DNA of 64,000 bases from an uncultured Faecalibacterium sp. (GTDB lineage Bacteria > Bacillota > Clostridia > Oscillospirales > Ruminococcaceae): assembly GCA_937907025.1 (NCBI GenBank), contig CALESJ010000045.1:1-64000 (forward strand). Direction: 5' to 3'. This document shows, in pieces, positions 9,572-18,559 of the stretch. Under the pieces are notes generated by a model. That model was not told where the DNA came from and ran no database searches. It worked only from the letters and a program-made list of their open reading frames with translations. A program made the translations under genes and the position numbers. The number at the start of each line of letters is the position of its first letter. The stretch's first letter is position 1.

Positions 9572-11042
9572 CGTCGTCCTCCAGGCTGGCCACGGCGGCC
9601 GCCTTCTTCTTCTTGCGGATGACCACCACGACAATGACCACCACAGCCACCACGGCAACCAGGATCAGCACAATGCCCCACACCGGGAACCCGGCGGACG
9701 GCTGGGCCATGTCCATGCCGGGGTCCATCATGCTGGGATCATCGTAAGTGGGCATATCCATGACGGTGGCGGAAAAGTCCTTGGTCACCGTCTTGAGAGA
9801 GCCGTCCTCGGCCTCATAGGTCAGGGTGATGGTGCCGCTCATGGGGCCGGCCTGGGTGGGCATCAGGTCAAAGTCGACGCTGTTCTCGGTGCCGGCGTTC
9901 ACGTTGCCGATGTACTGCTGGGTCATGTCGGCGCCCAGGTTTTCGCCGGAGATGGTGGCTTCCAGGTTGGCCACGGGGTTCTTGCCCTTGTTCACAAAAT
10001 TCAGGGTCACGCTGGTGGAGTTGCCCACATAGATGGTATCGCTGATCTGCAGCTGGCCCACCTCAAAGCGGTCGGGCTGGCTGATGGGCACCGAGATCAC
10101 GGTGGAACCGGTGACGGCATTGCCGCTCAGCGCACCGGCACCCACCAGGTTCACGGTGATGTCGGCCACGCCGCCGGTAAAGCCTGCGGAGGCCTGCAGG
10201 CTGAAACTCACGTCCTTGGTGGATTTGGGGCTCATGGAGCCGATGTAGGTGGACAGGCTGCCGCCGGTCATGGTGACGCCTTCGGGCAGAGTGACCGAGG
10301 CCACCACGTCGGACAGGCTCTCGGTGCCGGAGGCGGCGTAGACGGTCAGGGACAGGGTGAAGGGGCTGCCGGCGGTGATGGTTTCATTGCCGTAGCTGGA
10401 CTGCCGCACGATCAGGCTGGGGGCCCGGGCCTTGCTGGGGTCGTTGGGGTCTTCGTCCACGCACTGGCCGATGGTCACCGAGAACTGCTGCATGGGCAGG
10501 GCGTTGTCCACATAGCTCAGGTCGATGGGCAGGGTGTTGCCGCCGCCGTTGTAGACCACGTCCCGGAACAGCAGCACATAGCTGTAATAGTTGTAGGCGG
10601 GGTCGTTCTGGCCGGTGGGGTCGTCGTTTTCTTCATAGAACTGGCCGATCTCCGCCGTGCCGGTGAAGGTGAACACCGAGGAGTTGATGCGGGCGGCAAT
10701 TTCCTCCGGCTTGACGTTGAACTTGGCCGAAGCGCGGTCCACGATCTTCAGAACGATGTTGACCTTGTCGCCCCAGTCCACAGTGGACACTTCGCCGCCG
10801 GCCACATCGGTGACGGTGGCCGCCACCACATAGGCGCCGCCGGTGGGGTTGGCCGTGCCGGGAACCTGGGGAACGGGGGTGGCTTCCGGCGCCGTCTGCT
10901 GGCTGCTGGAAGATTCGGGGGCGGAAGATGAGGTCGAAGACGAGGTCGTATCCTCCGCCAGGGCCGGGGCCGTCACAGGTCCGACAAAGAGGGCGGCGGC
11001 CAGCAACAGGCTTGCCGTCAGTTTCAGTACAGATCGTTTCAC
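9558..11042 (-). CDS. Exported CARDB-like protein of ABC operon with C-terminal TM
   Basis: 494 residues with a GTG start and AGGAGG upstream. A signal peptide (about 1-29, ending PALA) precedes a Ser-rich linker and several beta-sandwich segments resembling CARDB/COG1361 repeats (NVKPEEIAARI, then VTLPEGVTM, VTLNFVNKGKNPVANL). One TM helix near residue 455 is followed by RKKKK and an acidic tail. It lies between the ATPase and permease genes, where Gram-negative MacAB systems have an adaptor. It may be the extracellular partner of the permease. No enzymatic motif is visible. Confidence 0.75.
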   Translation of the reverse strand: MKRSVLKLTASLLLAAALFVGPVTAPALAEDTTSSSTSSSAPESSSSQQTAPEATPVPQVPGTANPTGGAYVVAATVTDVAGGEVSTVDWGDKVNIVLKIVDRASAKFNVKPEEIAARINSSVFTFTGTAEIGQFYEENDDPTGQNDPAYNYYSYVLLFRDVVYNGGGNTLPIDLSYVDNALPMQQFSVTIGQCVDEDPNDPSKARAPSLIVRQSSYGNETITAGSPFTLSLTVYAASGTESLSDVVASVTLPEGVTMTGGSLSTYIGSMSPKSTKDVSFSLQASAGFTGGVADITVNLVGAGALSGNAVTGSTVISVPISQPDRFEVGQLQISDTIYVGNSTSVTLNFVNKGKNPVANLEATISGENLGADMTQQYIGNVNAGTENSVDFDLMPTQAGPMSGTITLTYEAEDGSLKTVTKDFSATVMDMPTYDDPSMMDPGMDMAQPSAGFPVWGIVLILVAVVAVVVIVVVVIRKKKKAAAVASLEDDDEDL

Positions 11043-11066
11043 GGGAATGGTTCCTCCTCTGATGTT

Positions 11067-11843
11067 TTATGATTCCTTGGCCGCAGCGCCGCCGATTTCC
11101 AGATTGTCCCGGATGGAGGCGAACAGTTCGTCGCGGTGTTGTTGCTTCACATCGTCCGGCTGGCGGACGTTGCTCTGGACCTTGCCGTCCAGAATGGTGA
11201 TGATGCGGTCCGCACAGGCCGCCAGGGACGGCTCATGGGTGACCATGACAAAGGTGATCTGCTCCTGCTTGGAGAGCTCCAGCATTCGGTACAGCACCTG
11301 TTTGGAGGTGGTGGAGTCCAGGTTGCCGGTGGGTTCGTCCGCAAAAATGACCTTGGGCCGGCCCACAAAGGCGCGGGCAATGCCCACGCGCTGCTGCTGG
11401 CCGCCGCTCATCTCAGTGGGCAGATGGTTCGCACGCCCGCCCAGGCCCATGGTCTTGAGCTCCTTGCGGGCCATGGCCAGCCGCTGCTTGGGCGGAATGC
11501 CCTTGAACATCAGGGGCATGGCCACGTTTTCGGCCGCCGTCATGCTGGGCAGCAGGTTGTAGCTCTGAAAAATGAACCCCAGATGGGCCTGCCGGAACTT
11601 GGCCAGCTCGTCCTCGGTCATGGCACTGATCTCGTGCTTGCCGATGAACACCTTGCCTTTTGTGGGTTTCTCCAGCCCCGCCAGCTGGTTCAGCAGGGTG
11701 GATTTGCCGCTGCCGGACTGACCGACGATGCAGCAGAATTCCCCTTTTTCGATGCTGATGTCCACGTCGTTGAGCGCGATGACCCGCTCCTTGCCGACGG
11801 CGTAGACCTTGCGCAGTTTTTCGGTGTGGATGATTGCCGCCAC
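11067..11843 (-). CDS. ABC transporter ATP-binding protein (LolD/MacB type)
   Basis: 258 residues. Walker A is GQSGSGKST, the Q-loop FIFQSYNLLPSMTAAENV, the signature MSGGQQQR, Walker B VIFADEPTGNLD and the switch His in VMVTHEPSLA. The insert pattern is typical of ATPases that pair with FtsX/MacB permeases. GTG at 11843 was chosen because AAAGGAGGCGCC lies just upstream; a longer reading to 11885 lacks a ribosome site. First gene of the three-gene operon. Confidence 0.9.
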   Translation of the reverse strand: MAAIIHTEKLRKVYAVGKERVIALNDVDISIEKGEFCCIVGQSGSGKSTLLNQLAGLEKPTKGKVFIGKHEISAMTEDELAKFRQAHLGFIFQSYNLLPSMTAAENVAMPLMFKGIPPKQRLAMARKELKTMGLGGRANHLPTEMSGGQQQRVGIARAFVGRPKVIFADEPTGNLDSTTSKQVLYRMLELSKQEQITFVMVTHEPSLAACADRIITILDGKVQSNVRQPDDVKQQHRDELFASIRDNLEIGGAAAKES

Positions 11844-11968
11844 GAAGGCGCCTCCTTTCGGGCAAAAGAGCCGCCGCAGCGGCAATTGTCGAAAACAGAT
11901 ATACCTTCATCATACCATAGCCGGCGCCGGGTGAGAACCCCCTTTTCGGGCAGAAAGATGTAAAAATT

Positions 11969-12679
11969 TCACAGGGACTCCGCTGTTTTTGTGCGGGATG
12001 CTCCATACAGGGCGGCACCGTTCTCAATGAGCACATCGGGCAGAAATTCCAGCCCCGGCCGCCCGCCCTTGCGGGCCTGCAACAGAAACAGCCAGGGACG
12101 GTCGCCGCCCTTGTTCTTCACCAGAGCCAGCCGCTTGGGTTCCAGCCCCGCCGCCGACAGCACGGCGCAGACTTCGGCCAGGCGTTCGGGCCGCTGGCAC
12201 AAGGCCAGGCGTCCCCCGTGGCGCAGCGCCCGGGCCGCACATTCGGCCAGGTCGGTGAGGGTGCAGGTGTCGTCATGCCGGGCTGTGGCACGGCGGGCAG
12301 CAGGACTCTGGGGGCCGCCGTGAAAGTAAGGCGGGTTGCAAGCCACCAGGTCGAACTGCCCACGCTCCGGACCCGGCAGGCAGAATTGCCGCAGGTCGGC
12401 ACAGACCGGGGTGATGTGGGCGGCGTCGGGGCCGTTTTCCGCCACCGCCGCCCCGCACAGGGACGAGGCGGCCGGGTCCAGCTCCAAAGCGGTGCAGGAG
12501 CCCCGGTGGCCCATATCGTGCCAGCACAGCGCCACGATGCCGCAGCCGCTGCACAGGTCCAGGGCCTGCTCGTCCCTGCGGGGCGGGGCAAACCGGGCCA
12601 GCAGCAGGGCGTCGGTGCCGAAAGCCGCGCCGGGGGCCGTGAGCACCCGGGTGCCGTTGTCCAGAATCTCGGTACCCAT
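11969..12679 (-). CDS. tRNA1(Val) adenine-N6 methyltransferase-like protein
   Basis: 236 residues with a Rossmann SAM-binding site (ALDLCSGCGIVAL), an acidic ribose contact (ALELDPAA) and the NPPY catalytic motif in VACNPPYF, which marks N6-adenine or exocyclic amine methylation. The layout (short N-terminal strand with TDALLLARF, then the methylase core) matches the TrmN6/YfiC group. ATG 12679 follows AAAAGGAG. It is divergent from the YgjP-like gene. Confidence 0.8.
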   Translation of the reverse strand: MGTEILDNGTRVLTAPGAAFGTDALLLARFAPPRRDEQALDLCSGCGIVALCWHDMGHRGSCTALELDPAASSLCGAAVAENGPDAAHITPVCADLRQFCLPGPERGQFDLVACNPPYFHGGPQSPAARRATARHDDTCTLTDLAECAARALRHGGRLALCQRPERLAEVCAVLSAAGLEPKRLALVKNKGGDRPWLFLLQARKGGRPGLEFLPDVLIENGAALYGASRTKTAESL

Positions 12680-12783
12680 ATGTAAAAGTTCTCCTTTTTT
12701 TGGCAGGCGTCCGCGATGGGACGCCGGATTTCTGCCCAATATTATACCATAAAGGACCGCCCGCCGAAAGAACGGCGGGGTAT

Positions 12784-12812
12784 TTGCCTTTGTGCGTGAA
12801 AACGTGTACAAT
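12784..12812 (+). promoter_or_regulatory. Promoter for ygjP-like / flippase / aroD cluster
   Basis: TTGCCT (12784-12789) and TACAAT (12807-12812) are 17 bases apart, 38 bases ahead of the ATG, which is preceded by GAAAGGAGGG. Confidence 0.6.
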
Positions 12813-12850
12813 AGGCGGAGAAGAAACCGGTCGAAAGGAGGGACAGGCCT

Positions 12851-13432
12851 ATGGCCCGGGAAAAGACCGCCCTGCGCAGTGCCGGCGGGGTGGAATACAC
12901 CCTGACCCGGCGGCGGGTGCGAAACATCAACCTGCGGGTGCGGGCGGACGGCAGCGTGGCGGCTTCGGCTGCGGCGTGGGTGCCGGCCTCGGCGGTGGAT
13001 GCCTTTGTGGCGTCCCGGGCCGACTGGGTCCGCCAGGCCCGGCAGCGGGCCGCGGTGCGCACCCGGGCGGAGGAAGAAACGCCCCTGCCCTCCAAGGCCG
13101 AGGCCCTGGCCCGGATGCTGGCCTGGTGCGAAGCCTACTATCCGGTGTTCGCCGCCACCTGCCCCGGCGGCCGGATGCCTCGGGTGACCGTGCGGGACAT
13201 GCACACCCGGTGGGGGTCCTGCAGCCTGCGCACCGGCACCCTGGCTTTCTCTTTGCGGTTGTGCACCATGCCGGACGCCGCCCAGGAATATGTGGTGGTG
13301 CATGAATTCTGCCACTTCGCCCATCCCGACCACAGCCCGGCGTTCTGGGCTGCGGTGGGCCGGGTTTTACCCGATTACAAAGCCCGCCGCGCGCTGCTGC
13401 GCACCCCCGTGCCCGGCCGCGGCATAGAATGA
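12851..13432 (+). CDS. YgjP-like zinc metallopeptidase
   Basis: 193 residues. The N-terminal half has the RxRRVRNINLRVRADG pattern of this family, followed by TRWGSCS and the zinc motif HEFCHF (HExxH) with a downstream H-S-P-x-F-W helix. The fold is WLM/DUF45-like; members are cytosolic and of uncertain role. First gene of a probable operon with the flippase (40-base gap) and aroD. Confidence 0.85.
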   Translation: MAREKTALRSAGGVEYTLTRRRVRNINLRVRADGSVAASAAAWVPASAVDAFVASRADWVRQARQRAAVRTRAEEETPLPSKAEALARMLAWCEAYYPVFAATCPGGRMPRVTVRDMHTRWGSCSLRTGTLAFSLRLCTMPDAAQEYVVVHEFCHFAHPDHSPAFWAAVGRVLPDYKARRALLRTPVPGRGIE

Positions 13433-13472
13433 TCCAACCTTGATCAAATATAAAAGCAGGGAGGCCCGCCCT

Positions 13473-14915
13473 TTGTCTGACAACAAGAAATATTCCATGC
13501 TGGTCAGCAACACGCTGCTGTTTGCCATCTCCAACTTCAGCTCCAAACTGGTCAGCCTGTTCATCCAGCCCTATCTGACCTACGCGCTGGAAAGCCCCGA
13601 CGTTATGGGCGTCATCAAGCTCATGCAGAGCGTGACCAATCTGCTCATCCCGGTGGTCAGCCTGGGCGTGAGCTATGCGGTCATCCGCTTTGGCCTGGAC
13701 AAGACAAAAGACAAATCCAGCGTCTTCATGAACGGCCTGGCCACCATTCTGGCCGGGTTTGTGCTGATGGTGCTGTTCTGGCCGATGGTGCGGATGATTC
13801 CCAATGCGGCGCCCTATCTGGTGCTGCTGTATATGTGCGTGCTGGCCAGCTGCCTGCGCACCCTGTGTACCCAGTTCATCCGCGCCCGCATGTGCAACCG
13901 ACTGGTGGCCATCGACGGTGTGCTGACTACCCTGACATTGCTGGGCTTCTATTTCCTGTTCCTCAGCGTGTTCAACATGGGGGCCACCGGCTATCTGCTG
14001 GCGCTGTTCTGCTCGGATATGTGCTCGGCCATCTTTGTGTTCCTGGCCGGGGGATGCCGCCACTTCTTCAATCTGCACAAGTTCAGCGCCTCGCTCTGGA
14101 AAGAGATGCTGCGCTACTGCGTGCCCATGATCCCGGCGTCCATCAGCTTCTGGGTCATCAACGCCTCCGACCAGTTCTATGTGCAGGCCATGTGCGGCGG
14201 TTACGAGGGCCGCAGCAGCGAAGCCTGGGTCGGCCTGCTCAGTACAGGATATTATCTGCCCCAGATCATCACCTTTGTGGGACAGTTCTTCTATGAGGCA
14301 TGGCAGCTCTCCGCCGTGACGGTGGAGGAAGACCGGGAAGCCTTCTTCAGCAAGGTGTTCCGGGTGTATGCCAGTGTGCTGTTCTGCTGCGCGGCGGGCA
14401 TCATCTGGCTGTGCCAGCCCATGATGCACCTGTTCCGGGCCGACTATTACGATGCCTGGCAGTTCGTGCCCTTCCTGGTGCTGGCGTCCATGTGCACCTG
14501 CCTGAACAACTTCCTGAACAGCGTGTACGTTGTGTACAAAAGGTCTTCCAGTTCTTTGTACACCATGCTGGCCGGCGCTCTGCTGAACCTGGTGCTGAAC
14601 TACCTGTTCATCCGGTGGATGGGCCCGGTGGGGGCTACTTCGGCCAGCTTCCTGTCCCTGCTGCTGGTGTTCCTGCTGCGCGCCTACTCCACCCGGGGGC
14701 TTTTGTATATCGATTTCCATCCCAAGTGGATGTTGCTGAACCTGGGTCTGATCCTGGTGGAGATCGGGGTGCTGTTCTATGTGGAAAACTGGGTGGTGCC
14801 GGTGACGCTGCTCACCGCAGTGGTCTGTGCGCTGAACTTCCGGGAAGTGTACAGCATGGCCCAGAAGCTGCTGGGTATGGTGAGCGGGCGGCTGCACCGC
14901 AAGAAGAAGGCGTAA
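13473..14915 (+). CDS. MOP-superfamily polysaccharide/lipid flippase
   Basis: 480 residues with about 12-14 hydrophobic helices and the MATE/Wzx-like N-terminus (LFAISNFSSKLVSLFIQPY). It probably flips a lipid-linked sugar across the membrane. TTG 13473 is chosen because GGGAGG lies 7 bases before it; an earlier TTG at 13440 has no ribosome site. The aroD-like gene begins 13 bases downstream. Confidence 0.82.
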   Translation: MSDNKKYSMLVSNTLLFAISNFSSKLVSLFIQPYLTYALESPDVMGVIKLMQSVTNLLIPVVSLGVSYAVIRFGLDKTKDKSSVFMNGLATILAGFVLMVLFWPMVRMIPNAAPYLVLLYMCVLASCLRTLCTQFIRARMCNRLVAIDGVLTTLTLLGFYFLFLSVFNMGATGYLLALFCSDMCSAIFVFLAGGCRHFFNLHKFSASLWKEMLRYCVPMIPASISFWVINASDQFYVQAMCGGYEGRSSEAWVGLLSTGYYLPQIITFVGQFFYEAWQLSAVTVEEDREAFFSKVFRVYASVLFCCAAGIIWLCQPMMHLFRADYYDAWQFVPFLVLASMCTCLNNFLNSVYVVYKRSSSSLYTMLAGALLNLVLNYLFIRWMGPVGATSASFLSLLLVFLLRAYSTRGLLYIDFHPKWMLLNLGLILVEIGVLFYVENWVVPVTLLTAVVCALNFREVYSMAQKLLGMVSGRLHRKKKA

Positions 14916-14927
14916 AGGAGGAAAAAC

Positions 14928-15713
14928 ATGGGGGATGTTGCGGTATGGGGCACGGTGCTTGCGGCACCCTGCCGGGCCACGGCGGGCAGCTGCAAGGTCA
15001 TCGTGCCTTTGACGGCGCCCACGGCGGCGGAACTGGCCGGGCTGGCCATAACGGCTGCCGAGGCGGCGGACCTGCTGGAAGTGCGGCTGGACGCGCTGGA
15101 AACCCTGACGCCCCGGACAGCGGCCCAGGCCCTGGCGGCGGTGCGCCGGGCGGCACCGAAGCGGGCCATCCTGGCCACTGTGCGCACCGCCCGGGAGGGC
15201 GGTCCTGCGGACCTGACGGCGGAAGCGTACGCGGCACTGCTGCGCGGTCTGTGTGACGAAGCCAACGGCGGGTTTGACCTGCTGGATGTGGAATTTTCGG
15301 TAGGAAAACACCTTCGGGAAACGCTGCTGGATGCGGCCCATCAGGCGGGGGCGGCGGTGGTGTTCAGCTGCCACGACTTTGCCAGGACCCCCGAAACCGA
15401 GGCCATGGCCGACCTGCTGGTGTCCATGGCGGATGCCGGGGCGGATGTGGCCAAGCTGGCCGTGATGCCCCAATGCCCGGCGGATGCGGCCCGATTGTTG
15501 GAAGCCACCGCCCGGGCGGCGGCCCTGCGGCCGGAAACGCCCCTCATCACCATGGCCATGGGGGCCATGGGAGCTGTGACCCGGCTGTGCGGCGGGGCGT
15601 TTGGTGTGTGTGCCAGCTTTGGCGCCATGGGCGGCGCGGCCAGCGCCCCCGGCCAGCCCGACGCCCGGGACCTGCGGGCGGCTGTGGCGGCTGTGGGGAA
15701 GGCGATGCAGTAA
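14928..15713 (+). CDS. aroD: Type I 3-dehydroquinate dehydratase
   Basis: 261 residues. Third step of the shikimate pathway: 3-dehydroquinate to 3-dehydroshikimate by a Schiff base. Visible active-site landmarks are EVRLDAL (substrate-binding Glu and Arg), VFSCHDF (catalytic His) and VAKLAVMP (Schiff-base Lys). AAAGGAGG precedes the ATG. It is unusual in that it follows a flippase rather than other shikimate genes. Length is normal for the family. Confidence 0.9.
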   Translation: MGDVAVWGTVLAAPCRATAGSCKVIVPLTAPTAAELAGLAITAAEAADLLEVRLDALETLTPRTAAQALAAVRRAAPKRAILATVRTAREGGPADLTAEAYAALLRGLCDEANGGFDLLDVEFSVGKHLRETLLDAAHQAGAAVVFSCHDFARTPETEAMADLLVSMADAGADVAKLAVMPQCPADAARLLEATARAAALRPETPLITMAMGAMGAVTRLCGGAFGVCASFGAMGGAASAPGQPDARDLRAAVAAVGKAMQ

Positions 15714-16093
15714 AACGGCTCCCTTGTGTATCCTTTTGGCAAATGGTGGTTGACTTGGTGGACGGTAGTCTGCCGGGGTGTCCTTCCTTTTTGACACCAA
15801 AGAGGAAGCGAAAAAGTGCCACCGTTTCGAGGCGGTGGACGCCGACCAGGGCTGCGGCTTTTCCTATCGTGCCCGGCACGATAGGAAAAACAACACGAAG
15901 TGTTGATTCCTCTATCACCCGGCCGCAAACAGCGGCCAATGGTTGGGTGAAGAACCTTGCCCCACTGGGATGCGGCCACCTTACGACGGCCTTCTCACCG
16001 GCTGGGGCCGGTGAGCAAGGAATGGATTAAAATGACGCTCCAGAAGCTTTCCGATAGTGAGGAAAAGCTTCACGCTGACACAAACAACCAAAA
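15714..16093. other. Hairpin-rich intergenic region, no convincing gene
   Basis: About 380 bases contain a chain of inverted repeats: 15777-15798 (6 bp), 15819-15838 (6 bp), 15859-15889 (15 bp with one central base), 15892-15904, 15921-15937 (6 bp), 15994-16015 (9 bp) and 16043-16071 (10 bp with one bulge). Neither strand shows a reading frame with a plausible start and ribosome site. It could be a structured RNA, a nested palindromic repeat element, or the remnant of a mobile sequence. Confidence 0.6.
15859..15889. repeat. Near-perfect 31-base palindrome
   Basis: Arms of 15 bases (15859-15873 and 15875-15889) are exact reverse complements around a single C at 15874. The outer arm ends are TTTT/AAAA, so it could also act as a terminator in either direction. 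It is the centre of the hairpin-rich intergenic region. Confidence 0.85.
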
Positions 16094-16130
16094 AAGCAGA
16101 CAGCCTTTTTCAGACTGTCTGCTTGTTTTT
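16094..16130. terminator. Bidirectional terminator before L,D-transpeptidase gene
   Basis: A 10-bp stem (16094-16103 with 16115-16124) is followed by TGTTTTT on the right and preceded by AAAAA on the left. It serves the minus-strand transpeptidase gene that ends at 16136. Confidence 0.75.
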
Positions 16131-16135
16131 GGTGT

Positions 16136-17248
16136 TTATCCGCGGGTGCCCACGATGCTGGAATCGGTGCTGTACCCCTGCAGGTCGGTGGGGGTCAGGC
16201 TGCCGGTCCAGCGGCCGTCGGCCTGGGCGGCGTTCCATTCATCCCAGGCGGCCTGGCTGCGGATGGCCGTGCCGCTCAGGTACTGGTCATCCCAGGGGTT
16301 CTCCGGGTCGGGGTCGGTGGGGTCCCAGCCCCGCAGCGTTTCATCGGCGGGGTCAATGTGGATGGTGCCCGGCTTGCCCATGGGACCGGGATTGCTCTCG
16401 TCATCATAGATGATGACCCGGGTGCCCAGGTCGCAGTTGTCGTAGATCCACTTCACATCGGCCACAGCCAGCCGGATGCAGCCCAGGGAAGCCGGTGTGC
16501 CCAGCTGGTTGTACTCATCGTACTCCAGGTCGTCCTTGTGCTGGCTGTAATAGGGGACGCTGTGGAAGAGGTAGGACTCCCAGATGCGGGTGGCGTACTG
16601 ACCATAGCACGGGCCACTGAGCAGCCGCCACGGGTAGTCCACCGGCGTGGCAAAAAAGCCCAGAGGCGTATCGTCGCCGCCGGAGCATACCATGGCCATA
16701 TACGGCACGGTGTAGCGGCCTTCCTCGTCCAGCGTATAGACGGTGACGGTGGAGGCAGCCCGGTTCACCGCGATCAGGTAGGGAAAACCGGATTTCTCGG
16801 TCATGTCGATGCCCTCGTCGATATAAAACTGGTCGGCGCACAGCCGGTCCATCAGGTCCTTGCCCTGCTGGTTCCAGGTGTCCGGGTCGGTGACGGCGGG
16901 CGCCGTGCCGGTGGTGTTGGCCGAAGCCTGTTTGGTTGCCTCGTCGATGCGGGCCTGGGCCGGGTCAGGGGTGGCTTCACTCACCGGCTCCGAAACATCA
17001 GCCCCGGCGGCCACCGTTGCGTCGGACCCGGCATTGCCGGCGGGGGCAGTTTCGGGTTTGGGACGGTTCAGCAGCAAAAGAACACTTGCGCAAATCAGGG
17101 CGAAAGCAGCCAGGCAGACGACGAGCCGGACCCGGGCCTGACGGCGACGGGCAGCGGCGCGGCGTGCGGCTGCCCGCCGTCCGGCAGGTGAAACCGGCGG
17201 CCGGGTCGTGCGGCGGGGACGGTGGTCGGGCTGGTTGGATGTAGGCAT
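16136..17248 (-). CDS. Membrane-anchored L,D-transpeptidase (YkuD domain)
   Basis: 370 residues. An Arg-rich cytoplasmic N-terminus is followed by one TM helix (about 41-60), a low-complexity linker to about residue 120, then a YkuD domain. The catalytic motif is LGTPASLGCIRL (S-x-G-C-x-R, Cys nucleophile) with the upstream His in YLFHSVPY. It cross-links peptidoglycan stems 3-3 or attaches proteins to them, outside the membrane. GGGGAG lies upstream of the ATG. Confidence 0.88.
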   Translation of the reverse strand: MPTSNQPDHRPRRTTRPPVSPAGRRAAARRAAARRRQARVRLVVCLAAFALICASVLLLLNRPKPETAPAGNAGSDATVAAGADVSEPVSEATPDPAQARIDEATKQASANTTGTAPAVTDPDTWNQQGKDLMDRLCADQFYIDEGIDMTEKSGFPYLIAVNRAASTVTVYTLDEEGRYTVPYMAMVCSGGDDTPLGFFATPVDYPWRLLSGPCYGQYATRIWESYLFHSVPYYSQHKDDLEYDEYNQLGTPASLGCIRLAVADVKWIYDNCDLGTRVIIYDDESNPGPMGKPGTIHIDPADETLRGWDPTDPDPENPWDDQYLSGTAIRSQAAWDEWNAAQADGRWTGSLTPTDLQGYSTDSSIVGTRG

Positions 17249-17347
17249 GAAAATCTCCCCTTTGCTGTCGTGGTGCAGGGTATGGGGACCCCGTTACAGT
17301 ATGTGCGGCGGCGGAGGGATGGGCGCAGACTGCCAGAAATTACCGGC

Positions 17348-18538
17348 TCAGCGGCCGTAGCAGTCCCGCACAAAGCGGCGCAGCGCGGTGAAGCTGCGCT
17401 CCACCTTTTCGGTGTCGATGCAGTAGGCCATGCGGAAATAGCCCGGGCAGCCGAAACCGTCGCCGGGAACCAGGGCCAGGTCATAGGCCTGGGCCTTGCG
17501 GCAGAACGCGGTGGCGTCTTCTTCCAGAGCCTTGGGGAAGATGTAGAAGGTGCCGCCCGGCTTGAGGACCGTGAAGCCCAGACGCTGCAATTCAGCGTAG
17601 ATCAGCTCCATGTTGCGCTCATACACCGAAAGATCACTGGTCACGTCCAGACATTCGGCCACGGCCAGCTGGATCAGGCTGGCCGGGCAGTTGTGGCCGG
17701 TGCCGCGGCTGATCTGCCCGCACATGGGCACGATGAGCTCGGCTTTCTCGCAGGCCGGGTTGGCGGCCACATAGCCGATGCGCTCGCCGGGCAGGGACAG
17801 GCTCTTGCTGAAGGAATAGCAGGTCAGGGTGTCGGCATAGTAGGCGGCGGGATGCTGCTGGGCGGCGCCGCCGAAGACGATCTCCCGGTAGGGTTCGTCG
17901 GAAATCAGGAAGATATGGTGGCCGAATTTGGCCGAAGCGGCCTGCAGGCAATCGGCCAGGCTGCGCAGGGTGTCGGGGCTGTACGCCACACCGGAGGGAT
18001 TGTTGGGGGTGTTGATGAGCACCGCCGCGGTGTCCTTGTCCAGCATGGATTCCAGGGCGTCAAAGTCGATCTGGAAATCCTGCACCCGGGGCGGTACCAC
18101 CCGCAGAGTCAGGCCGGCGCCCTCCACATAGGGGGTGTACTCCGAGAAGAAGGGGGCAAAGGTGATGACGTTCTGCCCCGGTACGCCCACGCAGCGCAGG
18201 GCGTGGGCCAGGGCCCCCGCGGCACCGGTGGTCATGAAGATGTGGTCGGCGGTGTAAGGCACCCCGAAACGGCTGCGCAGATTTTCGGCCACGGCGGCCC
18301 GCACCGAAGGAATGGTCAGCGTGGGGCTGTATCCGTGCAGGGTCACCGGGTCACAGGTCTGCAGCAGGCGCAGCATGGTCTGGGTGAACTTGGGCGGGCA
18401 GGGAACGCTGGGATTGCCCAGAGAATAATCAAAAACGTTCTCGTACCCGATCTCGGCCCCGCGGGCGGTGCTCCATTCGGACAGCTGCCGGATGACCGAT
18501 TTGCCGCCCAGCATATCGACGTAGTGTTGTGCAATCAT
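17348..18538 (-). CDS. Class I PLP-dependent aminotransferase
   Basis: 396 residues. NTPNNPSGV, ISDEPYREIVFGG and CYSFSKSLSLPGERIGY (PLP Lys in SFSKS) are fold type I aminotransferase motifs; the final Arg that binds the substrate carboxylate lies in YFRMAYC. It probably transaminates an amino acid such as Asp, Ala or an aromatic; the substrate cannot be fixed. ATG 18538 was preferred over an upstream ATG because GGAAAGGGG is correctly spaced. It lies 21 bases after the HAD gene and is probably co-transcribed. Confidence 0.88.
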   Translation of the reverse strand: MIAQHYVDMLGGKSVIRQLSEWSTARGAEIGYENVFDYSLGNPSVPCPPKFTQTMLRLLQTCDPVTLHGYSPTLTIPSVRAAVAENLRSRFGVPYTADHIFMTTGAAGALAHALRCVGVPGQNVITFAPFFSEYTPYVEGAGLTLRVVPPRVQDFQIDFDALESMLDKDTAAVLINTPNNPSGVAYSPDTLRSLADCLQAASAKFGHHIFLISDEPYREIVFGGAAQQHPAAYYADTLTCYSFSKSLSLPGERIGYVAANPACEKAELIVPMCGQISRGTGHNCPASLIQLAVAECLDVTSDLSVYERNMELIYAELQRLGFTVLKPGGTFYIFPKALEEDATAFCRKAQAYDLALVPGDGFGCPGYFRMAYCIDTEKVERSFTALRRFVRDCYGR

Positions 18539-18559
18539 GGTGGTACCCCTTTCCATCCT

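Noticed and set aside
12927..15800. 957-residue minus-strand open frame over ygjP-like, flippase and aroD genes
   Set aside because: Three clearly recognised plus-strand genes with ribosome sites occupy this interval; the frame is Gln/His-rich noise.
15473..16030. 185-codon open frame running from aroD into the hairpin-rich intergenic region
   Set aside because: It begins inside aroD in another frame and has no ribosome site; the intergenic part reads through inverted repeats.
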